64,000 nucleotides of DNA, taken from NCBI GenBank assembly GCA_026168455.1, contig CM047426.1, positions 76,163,986-76,227,985 on the forward strand. The letters run 5' to 3'. The translations under genes were made by a program, and so were the position numbers. Below, piece after piece: positions 23,563 through 36,436 of this stretch. The notes beneath the pieces were generated by a model, which did not search any database, was not told the DNA's origin, and saw only the letters and a list, made by a program, of their open reading frames with translations. Numbering within the stretch: the stretch's first letter is position 1; every line of letters starts with the position of its first letter. This DNA comes from Theocolax elegans. Its lineage: Eukaryota; Arthropoda; Insecta; Hymenoptera; Cerocephalidae.

Positions 23563-26135
23563 TTATATGCAGGATATCTCGGAGCAAATAGCAGATGTAT
23601 CTTCTGGAGCAGAATGAGTTTGAATTGACGAATACATTCCTTCAGTTGTGTCTTTCGTTGCAAAATCACTTGGAGTATAATTGATATTAACAGTTGAAGG
23701 ATATGGCATTCGATAGCTAGGTAAAGGTACTGTTCCAATGTTAATTGTAGTAATTTCTCTCAGATAAAGCGAAAGCTGTAAATGCAATGAAATGAAATGA
23801 AATTATTAGAATTGTGAGGCAAGCCTCACTTAATTATTAAGGAAAAGAAGTAAGTGTAAAATAGGAAAGTGATGGAGAGAAGTAAGTGTGAGAGAGATGA
23901 ATAGAGAAAAGTGACAGGTGAAGGTTAGGACTGCGGTAGTTGTATACACCGGCCCGAGCCACTCTCATTACCGGGAAATCGCGAATGAGAGTTTATGCGA
24001 GAGTGATAAAAAGGAATATTTCGGTACAAGGAAAGGATTGGCGGTTAAGAACAACACGTAGCACGGGACCGACTGTGTACGAGATCAAGGTACGAGCGAA
24101 GCAGCTGACGACATCGTGGTAGTCCGTGTATATCATTCAGATACACCGTTCCGTGGCGACACCGTAAGAATATCGGCAAACTGCCGACGGCACCGATCAC
24201 CGCGTGCGCGCGCGAAGCCGAGAGAGATGGAGAGATGTTGACCGCGTGCGTCGAGTAAGAGAGTGACGGCGCGCACACTGCACGCGCATGTCGAGTATAG
24301 GTGAGAGCGGTGCGCCAGAGGGGGAACGACTACGAACGGTCCGATACTCACGCGTACCCATGTAAGAGAAAAGGAGATAGACAGCTGTCCCGGTGCATTG
24401 GTGGAGGCGTTGGCGAATACGTATAGATAGCGGATAAGGTGAATTGGCGAACGTACACTAGCGGATTTGGAAGGAAAATAGGTGGCGTTACGGACGATTA
24501 TCGGTATGTCTACTACCACCGATCTGGCGGATATGATAGCGGAAAGGGAGAACAACTAGCTCCACTATCGGTAGCGGATAATACGAATCGGAGAAGAAGG
24601 ACGAGACTCCTTCCCCAACCGCCGTACAGAGTAGACGTGTTGAGCGAGAAACCACATCGTAGTAGCCATTTGAGATCCGCTGAGATTTAAGGAAAGTTGA
24701 AGTATTGAGGCGATAGAATAGCTATTTAACGTTCAGTTGGAGCGAGTAACACCCAAAATTCAAGGGTTAGATACCGAGTCTGGAGAGATAATCAATTCAT
24801 TAATAAAAAGGAGAGTTCTCGACTTGCGGTGAGTGAGGAAGTACGGCGTATTGTAAGGTATGAGAGTGTGATAAAAGGACGTTCCGTAAAAATTGTCAAT
24901 TAGATAGCCGCGCGGAGATCTGTAACGTTTCGAGTCGACTTGCGCGTTATAACCCATTTGTAAAGCATCGAGCAATTAATCGGCGGGATTTCTGTATGCG
25001 TTTGTAATTGTTATATTTTGAAGTAGCAATAATTAAAGTGTTAATAATTATAGTGAAATTGAAGAGGTTGATTTTATAACCCGACCAAATCATCCAATTC
25101 CTTACAACGTGGTTCCGCCTTCTTTCCCGTGATGGTAACGTGGAGCCCGCGACCCTGAATCGGCTTGTCGTTAGTTTTACCGGTAACTGGCGCCCAATAA
25201 CTCAATTCGTTACCGGGTAATTGTTATTGATTAATCATTATTATTTATTTGTCGTAAGCCACAGTGACACATTGCACTACGGGAACGACTTGTCAGGAAT
25301 CAAAAGTGCAACGTCACAGAATTTTTCTCTAAATATCAAATTTCAATATTAAAATTTACTAACAATCCAGCTACAATTGCTTCTACGCTCAACTGATATT
25401 TTAGATATACAGTTCCAAAATTTTTAAGACGTAATGACCTTTACTAACTCCTGCAACTGCTAATTACACTACATTTTTCTTCGAATGTAGAGAAGTTACA
25501 CTATAAGTGACCACCTGCAAATATTATGAAATATTTAAACATTTCAAATAATTATTTAGAAAAGTAAAGCAATATTTTTATATACTATAAAAATACAATA
25601 AGTACCTTTACATGTTTAACTTTCGACTGTAACACCAGAGTGAATTTGTAAATTAACTTTTATAAGAATAAACTGTAAAAGTACTGTAAAAATATTGATT
25701 TCTAAAATTTGATGTGCTTTAAAATTGAATAAAACTTAGTATTAAATTTTACATTAAAAAAGTATCTTACAAAAGTTTGCGATAATTGATTTAAATGTAC
25801 ATGAGATGTTACTGAAAAAGCCACTTTAATTTTTTGATCAAACTTCCATGGACGATTGAAATTACCTTTAGTAGCATAATGAATCCTTCCAATCTCTGAT
25901 TCATAATTATTTGGTAAATTCGATGCCATTACATAATTAAATGGATACGTGCGAGACCTTGGAGCAAGATCCATTGTTTCAGCTATAAATTAATAAATAT
26001 GAAAATTATAATTATAAATTTGGTCGCCTATTAAATGTTAATTTATATACCTATATTACCTGACGACGATCCAAGATGATAAAAGTCAGCTCTGAAATAT
26101 TTTTTGTGACCAGTAAAGATATCTGTCGCTTTCAT
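23563..26135 (-). pseudogene. Arrestin-domain-containing (ARRDC-like) gene fragment with introns
   Basis: Exons of an alpha-arrestin, a family of membrane-receptor trafficking adaptors, read on the minus strand. Exon 26135-26060 (FTGHKKYF...) has an AG acceptor and GT donor. Exon 25982-25771 carries the arrestin_N signature YPFNYVMASNLP, GRIHYATKG and RPWKFDQKIKVAF, again with good splice sites. A stretch at about 25425-25340 (KYQLSVEAIVAGLLVNFNIE) matches the arrestin_C strand. The last piece, 23775-23563, reads INIGTVPLPSYRMPYP, the typical segment before the C-tail. A 1.5 kb element (23814-25318) sits between the last two pieces. Upstream exons and part of arrestin_C are degraded or absent, so I call it a pseudogene. 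Family identity is inferred from motifs. Confidence 0.55.
23814..25318. mobile_element. 1.5 kb insertion element, copy 1 (inverted relative to 42592-44146)
   Basis: The sequence 23814-25318 reappears as reverse complement at 42592-44146. It is flanked by GAATT on both sides (23809-23813 and 25319-25323; AGAATT if the edge is moved by one base), a 5-6 bp duplication. The ends are GTGAGGC and, on the other strand, TGTGACG. Each end can fold on itself: GTGAGGC-AA-GCCTCAC at one end, GTGACGTTGCAC...GTGCAATGTGTCAC at the other. The GC-rich middle (about 24050-24650) has only overlapping ORFs without motifs. A solo LTR (TGTGACG start, 5-bp duplication) is one reading; a hairpin-ended DNA element is the other. 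Confidence 0.7.
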
Positions 26136-28950
26136 CTATGTACGATCATATAATTTTCAATTAAGCATTCAAAATTCTCTATCTTACACTCCACTGTTTC
26201 AGACGTAAAACACAATGCCTGCATATTGGCTTCGGTATTTGATGGTAAATCATTTGCAACTGATTGACGTGCAACTCTTGTTCAATTGTCATAGTATTAT
26301 ACTGACCGTTTAAAATTTGAACATGTACCAAATACTTTTTCTGCAACAGCTTAAAGTTCTATGGAAGGCAAATCTACAAAAAATTTGCTACTTTATGTAT
26401 TCACTATTAATAAAAGGTTTAAAGACTTTGAATTAAGTAATTACCTGTTGGATGCAGCTTATCCGGTATTTCTTCAAATCATATAGATCTCTTCAGTCTA
26501 GTAAGATGAACTTTGCTAGTCCATTATGTTTAGTGCATTCGCGAATGGTGTAGTGTTCCTTACAGATGTTTTCTAATTATCTCTGGTTTGTTAAAAACAG
26601 CGCTACAAGCCTTCCTTGTACAAGCATATTTATATCTGCACACTTTCCAAAGTATTCTCTTGCTAACTATCTTTTACAAGTAATCGAAATTCCAATAAGA
26701 ATTAATACAATTTATTAAAAGTATAATTAAGTTACTGTAAAAGAAAAATATAAACATACATTCAGTTACCTGAAATAACATTCAAAAAATGAAATTTCAA
26801 ATAAAGGAAAATTCAAATACCTGCAACTGAATTCACAATCATGTGATAATTATTATATTTTCTTTCAATTGGCTATTTATTTATTGTGTTTGTATTTCTT
26901 AAACGACACAATAATTAATGTAACCTACAAATCAAACTGTCAAAATAAACAAGAATTTGAATTTTGAAAGCGCGCATCTGTAACTGAACAGCTGTTGTTG
27001 TTTATGTGAAACGGGAATTTGAAAACATGGAATCGGATCTCCCTGGCGAGCTCCGTTGACGCTTGAAGTTGGTTGCGGGACAAGCCGGAAACTAGTTTCT
27101 TCCCCGCGATTTGGACAATTCCCGAGTGTGCATCACGTTTTGCCCAACACTGCCAATTAGTCATGGTCTCAGATCCTATTTGCAATTCTTTTCTGCAAAA
27201 TAACGTCGTTGTATATTGCCAACAATGTTGTATATGCCCAACAATAAATAAGTAAAATAACATTTTCGTACTTTAATTTACAATTTTCCAACCACGTTTT
27301 TTTTCTTAACTGGAATTTCTTCGTGACATTTTTGTCTTTTACAAATCTATCTTTCCTGCTTATTAGTAATTCTTGTTTTTTTTGCATGATCGTCTTCAGT
27401 GTAAAATTTGCTTATCTTCTAAAAATTTAATAACTTTTTCTTTACTGTCAAATTCGCGTACCAAAGAAACAAAGTTTAAAGAAACCATTTCAACTGACAA
27501 GAAGTAACTGAACTTTAGTTATAACTATAATTTGTACAACATGTTACTGTCAATTCATAATACTGTACGTTTAATGTAAACAAGATTAATAATATTTGTC
27601 TACATTGAGTTTATTTTGACATATTCAAATACATGAAGTTCATTCTGTGAACTAGTTAAATATGAATATTATAGTCATAATTTTTTATTACTTATTATTA
27701 TTGTGTGTAATAAAATAAATAAAATATTATGGTGAAAATTAATTTTGGGATATTGGATTATTAGAAAAAATATTAACAACATCAGAAATGATCAAAAACA
27801 CATTTCTCAACCAAAATTTCTATTTTTATTTATATATTTGATCATTTTTTAACGATTTACCATAAAAAAGAACCCGAATATTTTTGGGGGAGATAAGACG
27901 AAAAAGATCCTTTAATTGTTTCAATCACGTTACGTGTTACTCTAAAAACAGTTTCAACATTTTAACTATATACTAGTGGGGCCGAAATATGTAAAAGCTA
28001 TACGCTTTTACATTCCAGGCACGATCGTTACAATAATATACTAAATGGTTATGTGTTGATGATGCCTTTCACCTATTTACATTAAAAAAAATTTGATCGT
28101 AATATATACAATAGAAATTAGAAACATTAAATAACAAAGGAATCAAAACTTCTAAAAAAAACTCTAAATTTTCGATGGCTATTTTCTGATTCCATCATTT
28201 AAAAGAACAGCATAAATTACTTGAATTAGTCATTACAATTGTTTTTTGTAGAAATTTAAATGGTTTGGAAATTTTTATCATATTTCCCTCTGCTATTAAA
28301 CAGGCTTTTGGGACTGTCATACTTCAGATATAATATTAACATTAACATACTAGGGGGGTCGAGCTATAGCTGGCGCTTCGCGCTCGCACCGTTGGTGGTT
28401 TTTGTTATTATATAAAATAATAATAATAATAAAAATTAGAATTGTAATTATAGTATGCAGAATTATTATTTTGCATATACATATATGTTCTAATAATAAA
28501 TTTAAAATGTATTTATAGATATTAAATTTTAGATATTATTCTAATATTCTGAATATCAATGTAGTGAAGAGAAAAGTGTTGTTCCTCAAATATTTCAAAA
28601 ATTAAGAAAAAAAATATTTGGCAAGAAAGAAGTAATAGGAAACACATTTTTGTAACGTGGTGTGAAAAAAATACATACATACATAATTTACATATGTTTA
28701 TATAAAACCATATAGTTTTTTTTACATTAATGTTTCTTCTAAAGAATATTTGGTAAAACATTATTAATGGGACGTATATTTTGGACAGTAAAGGTAAGTA
28801 AATGTGATAAAATACTGTACAATTTAAATTAGTCTATATGAAACAATATAATTCATTTATTTATTCGATATAGAGCAGCATTCATGTATATTGTTTAAAT
28901 TTGTTAATTTTTAAAGAAATTCATTTGTATGAAGCTTTGTTTTTTTTTAT
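26136..28950. other. AT-rich stretch, possible further arrestin exons, no clear gene
   Basis: The minus strand at about 26340-26180 has a splice-donor-like end and may be an upstream, decayed arrestin exon, but the protein match is weak. ORFs at 26940-27263 on both strands have no motif. A small perfect stem GTAAAAGC/GCTTTTAC lies at 27991-28011. A GC-rich patch at about 28350-28390 is unexplained. Confidence 0.4.
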
Positions 28951-29139
28951 TATGCTGCTGGTGAAATGGTTACTGGAACATTATATAAATTTAATTTAGG
29001 TCCCAAAGATGTGTTATCGGGTGCCTTCTTTGGTAGTATATTTAGAGTAGTGTATATGTACTTTATGTTTAAATTGATGAATTTGTCAAATGAAAAACTT
29101 AGTGAACAAAGTAAATTGAAATATGTACATAAAGAGTGA
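28951..29139 (+). pseudogene. TIMMDC1-like last-exon fragment
   Basis: A 62-codon frame ending at TGA reads AAGEMVTGTLYKFNLGPKDV, then LSGAFFGS, and a basic C-terminus. This matches the last transmembrane hairpin of the Tim17/22/23-family protein TIMMDC1, a complex I assembly factor of the mitochondrial inner membrane (typical pattern: G..TG.LY..N.G..G..SGG..G). Glycines expected in the helix are replaced (GPKDV, SIFRVV). The upstream edge lacks an AG acceptor, and no other exon was found, apart from a possible exon end with GTAAGTAA donor at about 28793. It is probably a non-functional duplicate exon. Confidence 0.45.
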
Positions 29140-30843
29140 ATTATTAACTTCTATATTAAATTACAATGTTATTAATAACATGTAAACGTTAATCATTTCT
29201 TTTTTTTATTAATTAAATAAATTAAGAAAAATTAAGAAAAAAGTAATTATAATATTTGAAAAGACAAATATATTTAAGTAATATAAAATCAATATATTCT
29301 TAGAATTCGCGGGCACAATAAATTCATTATGTTTATTTAACGTTCAAGTCCAAATTTTTCAAGTTTATGAACAAAGTTTTTTGTTCAATTTTATTTAAAA
29401 ATTTTAATTAAATTTTAATTTAAAATTTTAGAAAAATTTGGACATAATGAAAACATGTTTTACAGGGTTTGACGTTTAGATTATTTTCAAAATTTTATTT
29501 TTGTGTGTGGTAAATATTTTTTACTGTTTTATATTTTTTATATCAAATTTTGTTATAAAAATATTAGTTTTTTTTTAATAAATAAAATTTTTTATTATAA
29601 TTATTTTTTTTATTCGATTTTTTGTATTAAAAAATAAATAAAAAAAGAAAATTGTTATAAATATTTTTGTAAAAAAATAAAAAAAATTTGAAATTCAAAT
29701 TTGGATACGGGACGCGGGTTACATAAAATGCGATATACATTATTCTTATGTGTATATGATGGCGCTGATGGCACTATTTAAACGGACAATAAATATAACG
29801 TTAGTTTATTTATTTTATTGTGTATATAAAGTTATGTATATACATTATGTATATATATATTACGTATACACATAGTTTTTTATATGATTTTCATGAAGTT
29901 TTACTGTGTGATATTAGTTATTCTAATATAAAGTTAAGTGAGCATTACGAAACAGCAGAAGCTCTTGTCCAGTATTTGTCCAATGTTGGCAGTGTTTGAA
30001 AATAATAGAATAATAACTATTTTTGGATAGTAAATAATTTTTATTTATTATTTAGTTAATATTTATTGTATAAGATTTATATTTTATTTATTTTTGAAAA
30101 TATTAAGTTGCCAATAACTAAGTAATATTTATTTTTTTACGTTTTATTTATGTTTTAAATTGTAGAATACTTTATAATTAAATTTAAAGATAAATTATAT
30201 AAAATAATTATGAATTATAGGAGTAATTCACCTACTAGTCAATTTTAATACAAGAGTAACAATGGTAGTGAGTGGAACAAAAATGGTTCAATTCAACAAT
30301 AACCACGAGCCTCTTGTTTTGTATTGGGATAGTTTTGGCGATGTTTAATCTTTCTCAAGGTTGATCTGGTATACATTAACGGTTTGTCACATTTTTTATT
30401 ACATTTTTTAATTTATTTAAAATTACATTAAGTTTGCATTTAATGCTGTATTTATTATTTTACTATTAAAGTTCTTATTATGTAATAATAAATACAATAA
30501 TTTAAAAGAACGGCACTTATAATTATTAAGACCGAGAACATATTCAGGGTAAATATATAAATTACATAGATATTAATTTTGAAATAAGCTTATAAAATTT
30601 ATAATTTAAGCACAGTATAATTTTTATTTAACATATATAACAATTGTTAAATTATGTAATTATGCAATATTAATTAAAGTGTTTTGCGAACATCATTAAG
30701 ATTTTCAATCCATTAACTGATGTTTAATGTGTTATCTTCTAACAATTTTTATTACTTAATGTGATATTTTTTATGTTTTTAAATATTTAGCTTTATTTTC
30801 TATTACAATAATAATAGGTTTTTCTTTTTATTTTATATTTACA
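29140..30843. other. Very AT-rich sequence
   Basis: Long runs of T and A with no useful ORF. It is presumably intronic or intergenic sequence of the duplicated host fragments on either side. Nothing could be assigned. Confidence 0.45.
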
Positions 30844-32182
30844 GAAGTAGTGCTGATACAAGTTCAAACGAAGGTTTCTTAGTTATAGTTACGGTAGTGC
30901 TCCGCAATCATTGTCAACTTTTCAATATCCTAGTCATTCGTTATTGAAAGTGAACGGTTTCACTCAACAAGTGTATCATAAATATCATTCACGTTGTTTA
31001 AAAGGTAAGATATTAAAAACCTTGTATTTAGTTTTTGTAACTAAGTTATAAATTCTTGATGTGATGATGATTATTATAATATGTTTTCTTTTCTTAGCTA
31101 AAGAAATCATGTTGATATTAATCATGTTGTTAAATTCATTATTTATAAAATTTACGTAAAGCCATTCACTTTAGAATTCATGGAATCTCTTTATTTCAGA
31201 ACGTAAACAACTTAGTATAGAGAAGTTACAAGAGGTGAACACACTCTTCCAATTTTGGTCATTTTTCTTGAAGGAGCTAGAATTTCAATTGCACTATGTA
31301 CTAAGAGTTTAGGACAATAGCTTATGAAGATGTATGTGAAGGATATTGTTATGGGTTTAAGTGTCTGTTTTGATTTTATAATTACGGTATAGAACAAAAA
31401 TTCAGACCACAACTTTATAAAGATTTTCAAGTGGAAACAGTGAAAAATTATAAAAGTGGTAAGTACATTTATCTACATAAGAGATATATTCAGAATTTTT
31501 AGATAGAAATTGCATTTTACGGTACAAATAAAATTTATAATTTGAAATTGTTATATTAAAATATTATTATTAAAAAATCTTAAGATAGATTACAATGTAA
31601 TTGTCTATTAACAGGTATATTATTTTATACATACATATATTATTTTTTTAGAAAGAAAAGTATGGCTTAAACATTTTTGGAGAAGGAGAAGGAGAGTATA
31701 AAACATTTGTTTAAATTGTCCTTTGTAAATCAAAAGTACTGTAATGTAAGTTTTTATTATAGCATAAAAGAAAATAATTTTTTACTTTTTGTAAAATAAT
31801 TGTAAAATAGTTCATTTATTTTAAAGATGAGTATGAAAGTGTAGTGCATTTAAATGATGAAGTCATACTAGTTGGGTACCTGAATTTCAAAAAAGTACGC
31901 CTTCAAAACAAAAATGTTAGATAGGAATTATTTTTAGTAACAATGATAATAATTTCAATATTTATTTTTTTTACATAAATATAATTAATTTTAGAATGGT
32001 GTACAAAATTTGACACTTCAAGAAAGACTGAAAAATTGGCGGTTAAGGCGTTACTTGACTATATTTCTGAAATAGTTGGACCAGATTTACAAGATAGTAG
32101 CAATTTATCTGATGACGAAAATGATGAACCGGAGAAAGATATTAAAGACTTACATACAACAAATACTGATAAAAGAAAATGA
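30844..32182 (+). pseudogene. LARP1-like gene fragment with retained introns
   Basis: This is a fragment of La-related protein 1, the TOP-mRNA-binding translational regulator, covering its C-terminal DM15 region. Exon 30844-31004 reads STFQYPSHSLLKVNGFTQQ and YHKYHSRCLK and ends at a GTAAGA donor. Exon 31200-31458 continues ERKQLSIEK, EVNTLFQFWSFFL, then YGIEQKFRPQLYKDFQ after frame breaks and an in-frame TGA, ending at GTAAGT. Exon 31652 onward contains KYGLN, a remnant of the YGLEKFW motif. A last piece, 31995-32182, ends in an acidic tail and TGA and is less certain. Splice sites are kept, so this is a DNA-level duplicate rather than a retrocopy. A frameshift before SYGSAPQSL adds to the evidence of decay. 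Confidence 0.75.
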
Positions 32183-32254
32183 TATTACATCAACAATAAT
32201 TATACAATAGAAGTCAACTTTTTAACGTTTTTTCATATTTTTTTAATTAATTGA

Positions 32255-32880
32255 GCCGATTTTCTATGTTTATCTTCGAAAATATTGTTTTAGCGTTAAG
32301 CGTATAATAGAAAAAAGGTTTATTATTTTAATAGGAACAGTTTGTTCATTAAATGTTTTTCAGTAAAAACAATACATTTCGTTTTATTGCGAAAATATGT
32401 GTTTTTTTGTGCTTTTTTCATTATTTTGATCGTTTTTTCTATGTTTATCTTCGAAAATATTGTTTTGAGCGTTAAGTGTACAATAGGAAAAAGTTTTGTT
32501 ATTTTAAGACGAACATTTCGTTCATTAAAAGTTTTTCAGTAAAAACAATACATTTCGTTTTATTGCGAAAAAACATGTTTTTTTGTGCTTTTTTCATTAT
32601 TTTGACCGTTTTTCTATGTTTATCTTCGAAAATATTGTTTTGAGCGTTAAGTGTACAAAAGGAAAAAGTTTTGTAATTTTGTGACGAATATTTTGTCTAT
32701 TTACGCTTTTTATATAAAAATGATACATTTCAATTTATAACGAAAAAACGTGCTTTTTTGTAGATTTTTAATGATTTTCATTGTTTTTATGTACGTATCT
32801 TTAAAAATATTGCTCGAATCAGAAAGTGTTCTACTGGAAAAAGTTTTATAATTTTAAGACGAAAATTTTGTCTAAATTCA
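32255..32880. repeat. Tandem repeat, 175-bp unit, about 3.6 copies
   Basis: The anchor TATCTTCGAAAATATTG recurs at 32271, 32446 and 32621, with a diverged copy at about 32796: a constant 175-bp spacing. The unit includes AATACATTTCGTTTTATTGCGAAAA. The first three units are close to each other and the fourth is diverged, which suggests recent expansion at the left side. No ORF meaning. Confidence 0.85.
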
Positions 32881-33339
32881 AAACGAAATTGTAAAACGTT
32901 CCATAACTTCCACAATTTATGAGCAATACATCTGAAAATAGGACCACAGAGTTCTATAATTATAACAAATATACCCTGTAAATTTCAGCTCAATCGATTA
33001 AAACTTAGCAGAATTATTTTGGTCACAGGATTTCATACATACACACATCCATACATACTTTTAGGGAGAGGTTTGGATGGGTTCTAACTTGCATAAATTT
33101 TATTTATATGTCAAAATATATACTTTTTTGAGGTATCACATATTTTGCGATGATGAAAATATAAGGCACTTCCGTGTAACGATCGTGCCTAAAAATCAAA
33201 GATATTTCTATTACAAGTTTTCTCGAATTAAGCAAAAACCAAGAACACATATTTTTAATTACGATATGAAATTGATTCTAGTAATAATTGCAATATTTAA
33301 TCTAGAGGAAGAACAAGTTTACAGTGTTCAAAATAAAAC

Positions 33340-33720
33340 TTGCTTCATTTTGAGGACTAGACTTTTTTTTATTTTCTAAATTCTAAAAATGACAGATAAA
33401 ACGCGATATCCGAGGCAAGTTTTGTATTTTCCGAAGTCTCGCTAAAAATAACAGATTAAACACAAGATAATTGAGGAGACAAATTTTTTTCTTTTCCAAA
33501 TTCTTGTATTAAAATTTAGATAAAACGAAAGTCATTATCGAGACACTATTTTCCAAAATCTCGAATTAAATTCTAGATTAAACGCTAGACTATTATTGAA
33601 ACAAATTTTTTATTTTTTGAAATCTGGAAATGTACATTCTGAATAAAATGCTAGATCAAGAATTTTTTATTTTCTAATGTTTTTCCTAAAATATTAGATT
33701 CCATAATAGATTTTTTTGGA
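33340..33720. repeat. Degenerate short tandem repeat, about 65-bp unit
   Basis: About six imperfect copies of a block containing TTTTCTAAATTCTAAAAAT followed by AGATNAAACGC and GAGACAAATTTT. It follows sequence at about 32980-33070 with CATACATACACACATCCATAC. No coding content. Confidence 0.55.
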
Positions 33721-33829
33721 AAATTTTGAATGAAGTAATTTTTTTATTTTTTGAGTGTTATTTTCGGTTCTCATTACTGAAGATATACTCTGGCATCATA
33801 TCAAAATTGAGCTAATTACATTAGTTCAG

Positions 33830-34475
33830 GCAAAAGTACGAAAAATAGGTTTTCCCTTTATAAGTTTGAAACCGTTACTCCTATTGAAAAATGTAACAAA
33901 TACTTAATCATAGGCCTTTAAATTATCTACAAAGTTAGCCTCGTTACGTTCGATTTTGTTTATTAGTTTTTTTGCAATAAACAAAACACTGTCAGAATCA
34001 GCCATTTTTTCAATTTCATATAATTTAATAATTATTGCTTCTAAATACTATTAATATAGGAATTATCAAAGATTTTCATTGTCTTAAAGCAAAGGTATAC
34101 ATTTTATCCCTAAATATTCAGTAGTTTTTAAACAATTTTATTTATTATGTAAAAAGACGTTTCCGTAAAATCTAATTTCTACACCGGACAGGCATCCCAC
34201 GTACTTCTGTTTCGACTTATTTTACTTTTGAAGAGTTGTACTGCAACGTACTATAAATGAAAAGTTTATTTTTTAAGCGCAATTTGTTTAAAAGTGACCT
34301 TAAAATTTAAGATATCTTAACAATTAAAAATACCATGAAAAACTTTTTTATATATAATCGACATATTGATCATTAAATTACTAGGAATTTTCTGCTATTA
34401 CTGATTGTTCTACGATGCTCTGGAACTGAGGTAATTTTTTTTCTCAAGCAATAATTGTGACTTTGTTTTTGATAA
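33830..34475. repeat. Copy of the EnSpm 3' flank, inverted, without the 1.5 kb insertion
   Basis: The block is the reverse complement of 42430-42591 joined to 44147-44640. Landmarks are GTAACGGTTTCAAACTT (complement near 33880), ATCCCACGTACTTCTG-like sequence near 34195, and CTGGAACTGAGGTAATTTTTTT near 34420. At about 34310-34330 it reads through TTTAAGATATCTTAAC without interruption, whereas the partner has the 1.5 kb element there. No ORF. It is the 3' untranslated or terminal part of the transposon family at 40.5-44.6 kb. Confidence 0.8.
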
Positions 34476-34984
34476 AAAACAATTGACAAAAAATAGCAAT
34501 AAACTACAGTATTTCAATTAAGTTATTAACAAAAGCGGCCGTGCATTTTTTGACGCATAAAGAAAAAAGTGGGGAGCGCAAGTTATTAAAAAGTATAGAT
34601 GTCAGTAATGATTAGATAATTATGTTATAGTACACCATTATTACTTGAAAAATAGGAGATATCGTAGTCATTCAATTAACTTCGAAAAATGTACATACAT
34701 ATTTTTCATAAATATCAAATAGCGAGCAATTATCTATTTATTACTATTCCCACGTAGAAAAATTGTATAGAGATTGTAAATAGTCTATATACAATTAAGT
34801 GTATATAAAATTGGGTATATATAAACTTGATATAAACTGGAGGTAGGAAAAAAATTATACATAGACTATAAATAGAACACATATAACCGACTGTATATAA
34901 AATTTGTGGAATGATCATCTTCTATTCAATGCACCAAAGGTTAGAGTATAAAGTAATCAAAAGGCTTATTGAAATAATGTATAA

Positions 34985-34985
<1 letters not shown>

Positions 34986-35038
<53 letters not shown>
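34986..35038. repeat. (TA)n microsatellite
   Basis: About 26 TA units without interruption. Length is likely polymorphic or assembly-sensitive. Confidence 0.9.
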
Positions 35039-35041
<3 letters not shown>

Positions 35042-35214
35042 AGATTCATTACCGTAATATTTTATATGTAAGTAACGTATATTATTTTAATAGAATATGG
35101 AGTAATAATGTAAGATAAACATGATTAATTCAATTATATAAAATAGTAGGTATTATAGGTTATATAATGAAATAATATATAACGAATCGACGAAAATAAA
35201 TTAAACATTAATTA

Positions 35215-36389
35215 ATTAAGATTTTCTTTCTTGATTTGACGATGAATATTTAGAATTTTCGCACCCTTTCTTTCTATTAAGAACTGACTCAAACTTTTTG
35301 TAATGACTTGATCGTTTACAGGTCTCCATTCACATTTTGAAGCATGCCCTCGAACGAATGCTAAAAAATAATAAAACATTAATCGGAACAGTTTTTTTAA
35401 TAAATGTAAAACATACATTTGTAATATTTCATTTTATTTTTATTAACCTAAAATTGCGTCAATTCCTTCACTACATAGTCCATATTTTAACTTTCCTCTC
35501 AATGAGCATTTATACAACGCATCTTTTTTAAAAACTAATGTCATTAGAGTTCTTGCCAAGCGAGTTTGAGTAATACAAATATTGTTCGCATTTTTTAATC
35601 CAAATTTTTTGACATATATGTCCGAATAAATTTAAGTTCTTGTTTCAACCCATAAAAGGTCGGATTATTTGATAAAATGGACACCGAAACTATACCTATT
35701 TCCTAGCTATTTAAATGGTACTTTAAATAGATTTGGAAAATAAATTGGAAATCTTGTAAATCTGAATGATACTTTAAAATGACTTGTTTAAATGCAGAAT
35801 TAAAAGTAAATTAGTATTAAAATTCGAGTAAACGATCCAATTTGATTAAAAATTTGGAGTTTCAAGTACATGTATGGCCAGAAGGTGAAGTGAAAATATT
35901 TGGAGGTTACGGCAATCTATTAAATGGACGAACGCAGTGGGAAAAAGCGTTTCATTTAACCTATTAACTGACTACTTTTAATTCCTAGTTTTTAACTTCA
36001 CATTTCCAGCAGGGTGGATTTAATTATAACGGTTCTCACTCCATCATCATCTTTACTGCACTGTAATGTCCATTTGCCATTGTCATCCTTCTTATCTAAA
36101 TTTTTATTTGTAGTATTTGAACAAGCGAATTTTACTGCCTTGCTTGTCTCAGAAGGCTTTCCCTGCTCATTTTCAGCAGTTAATGATTCTTCGGCTGTTT
36201 CCTAGATTTCAAATAAATATTTCTTAATATAAAGTTAAATATTTATGTAAAGTTAATTTTATAACTTTTTATTTATTTACCATTATATCTGCATCATCTA
36301 CTGAAATTTTGGTAAATGAGAATCTTCTTTTTCTTGATTCTATTGACGTATTTATCTAAATAATTTATTTAAAAATTATTAATTCTATT

Positions 36390-36436
<47 letters not shown>

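Noticed and set aside
24133..24690. ORFs within the 1.5 kb element on both strands, with counterparts at 43328-43864
   Set aside because: Both copies show ORFs in overlapping frames of a GC-rich core, but the proteins are low-complexity and disagree in length; no family is recognised.
25182..25210. TGGCGCCCAATAACTC as a primer-binding site inside the 1.5 kb element
   Set aside because: It resembles a tRNA-Lys type site at its start, but it lies internally, and the expected LTR end does not precede it in either copy.
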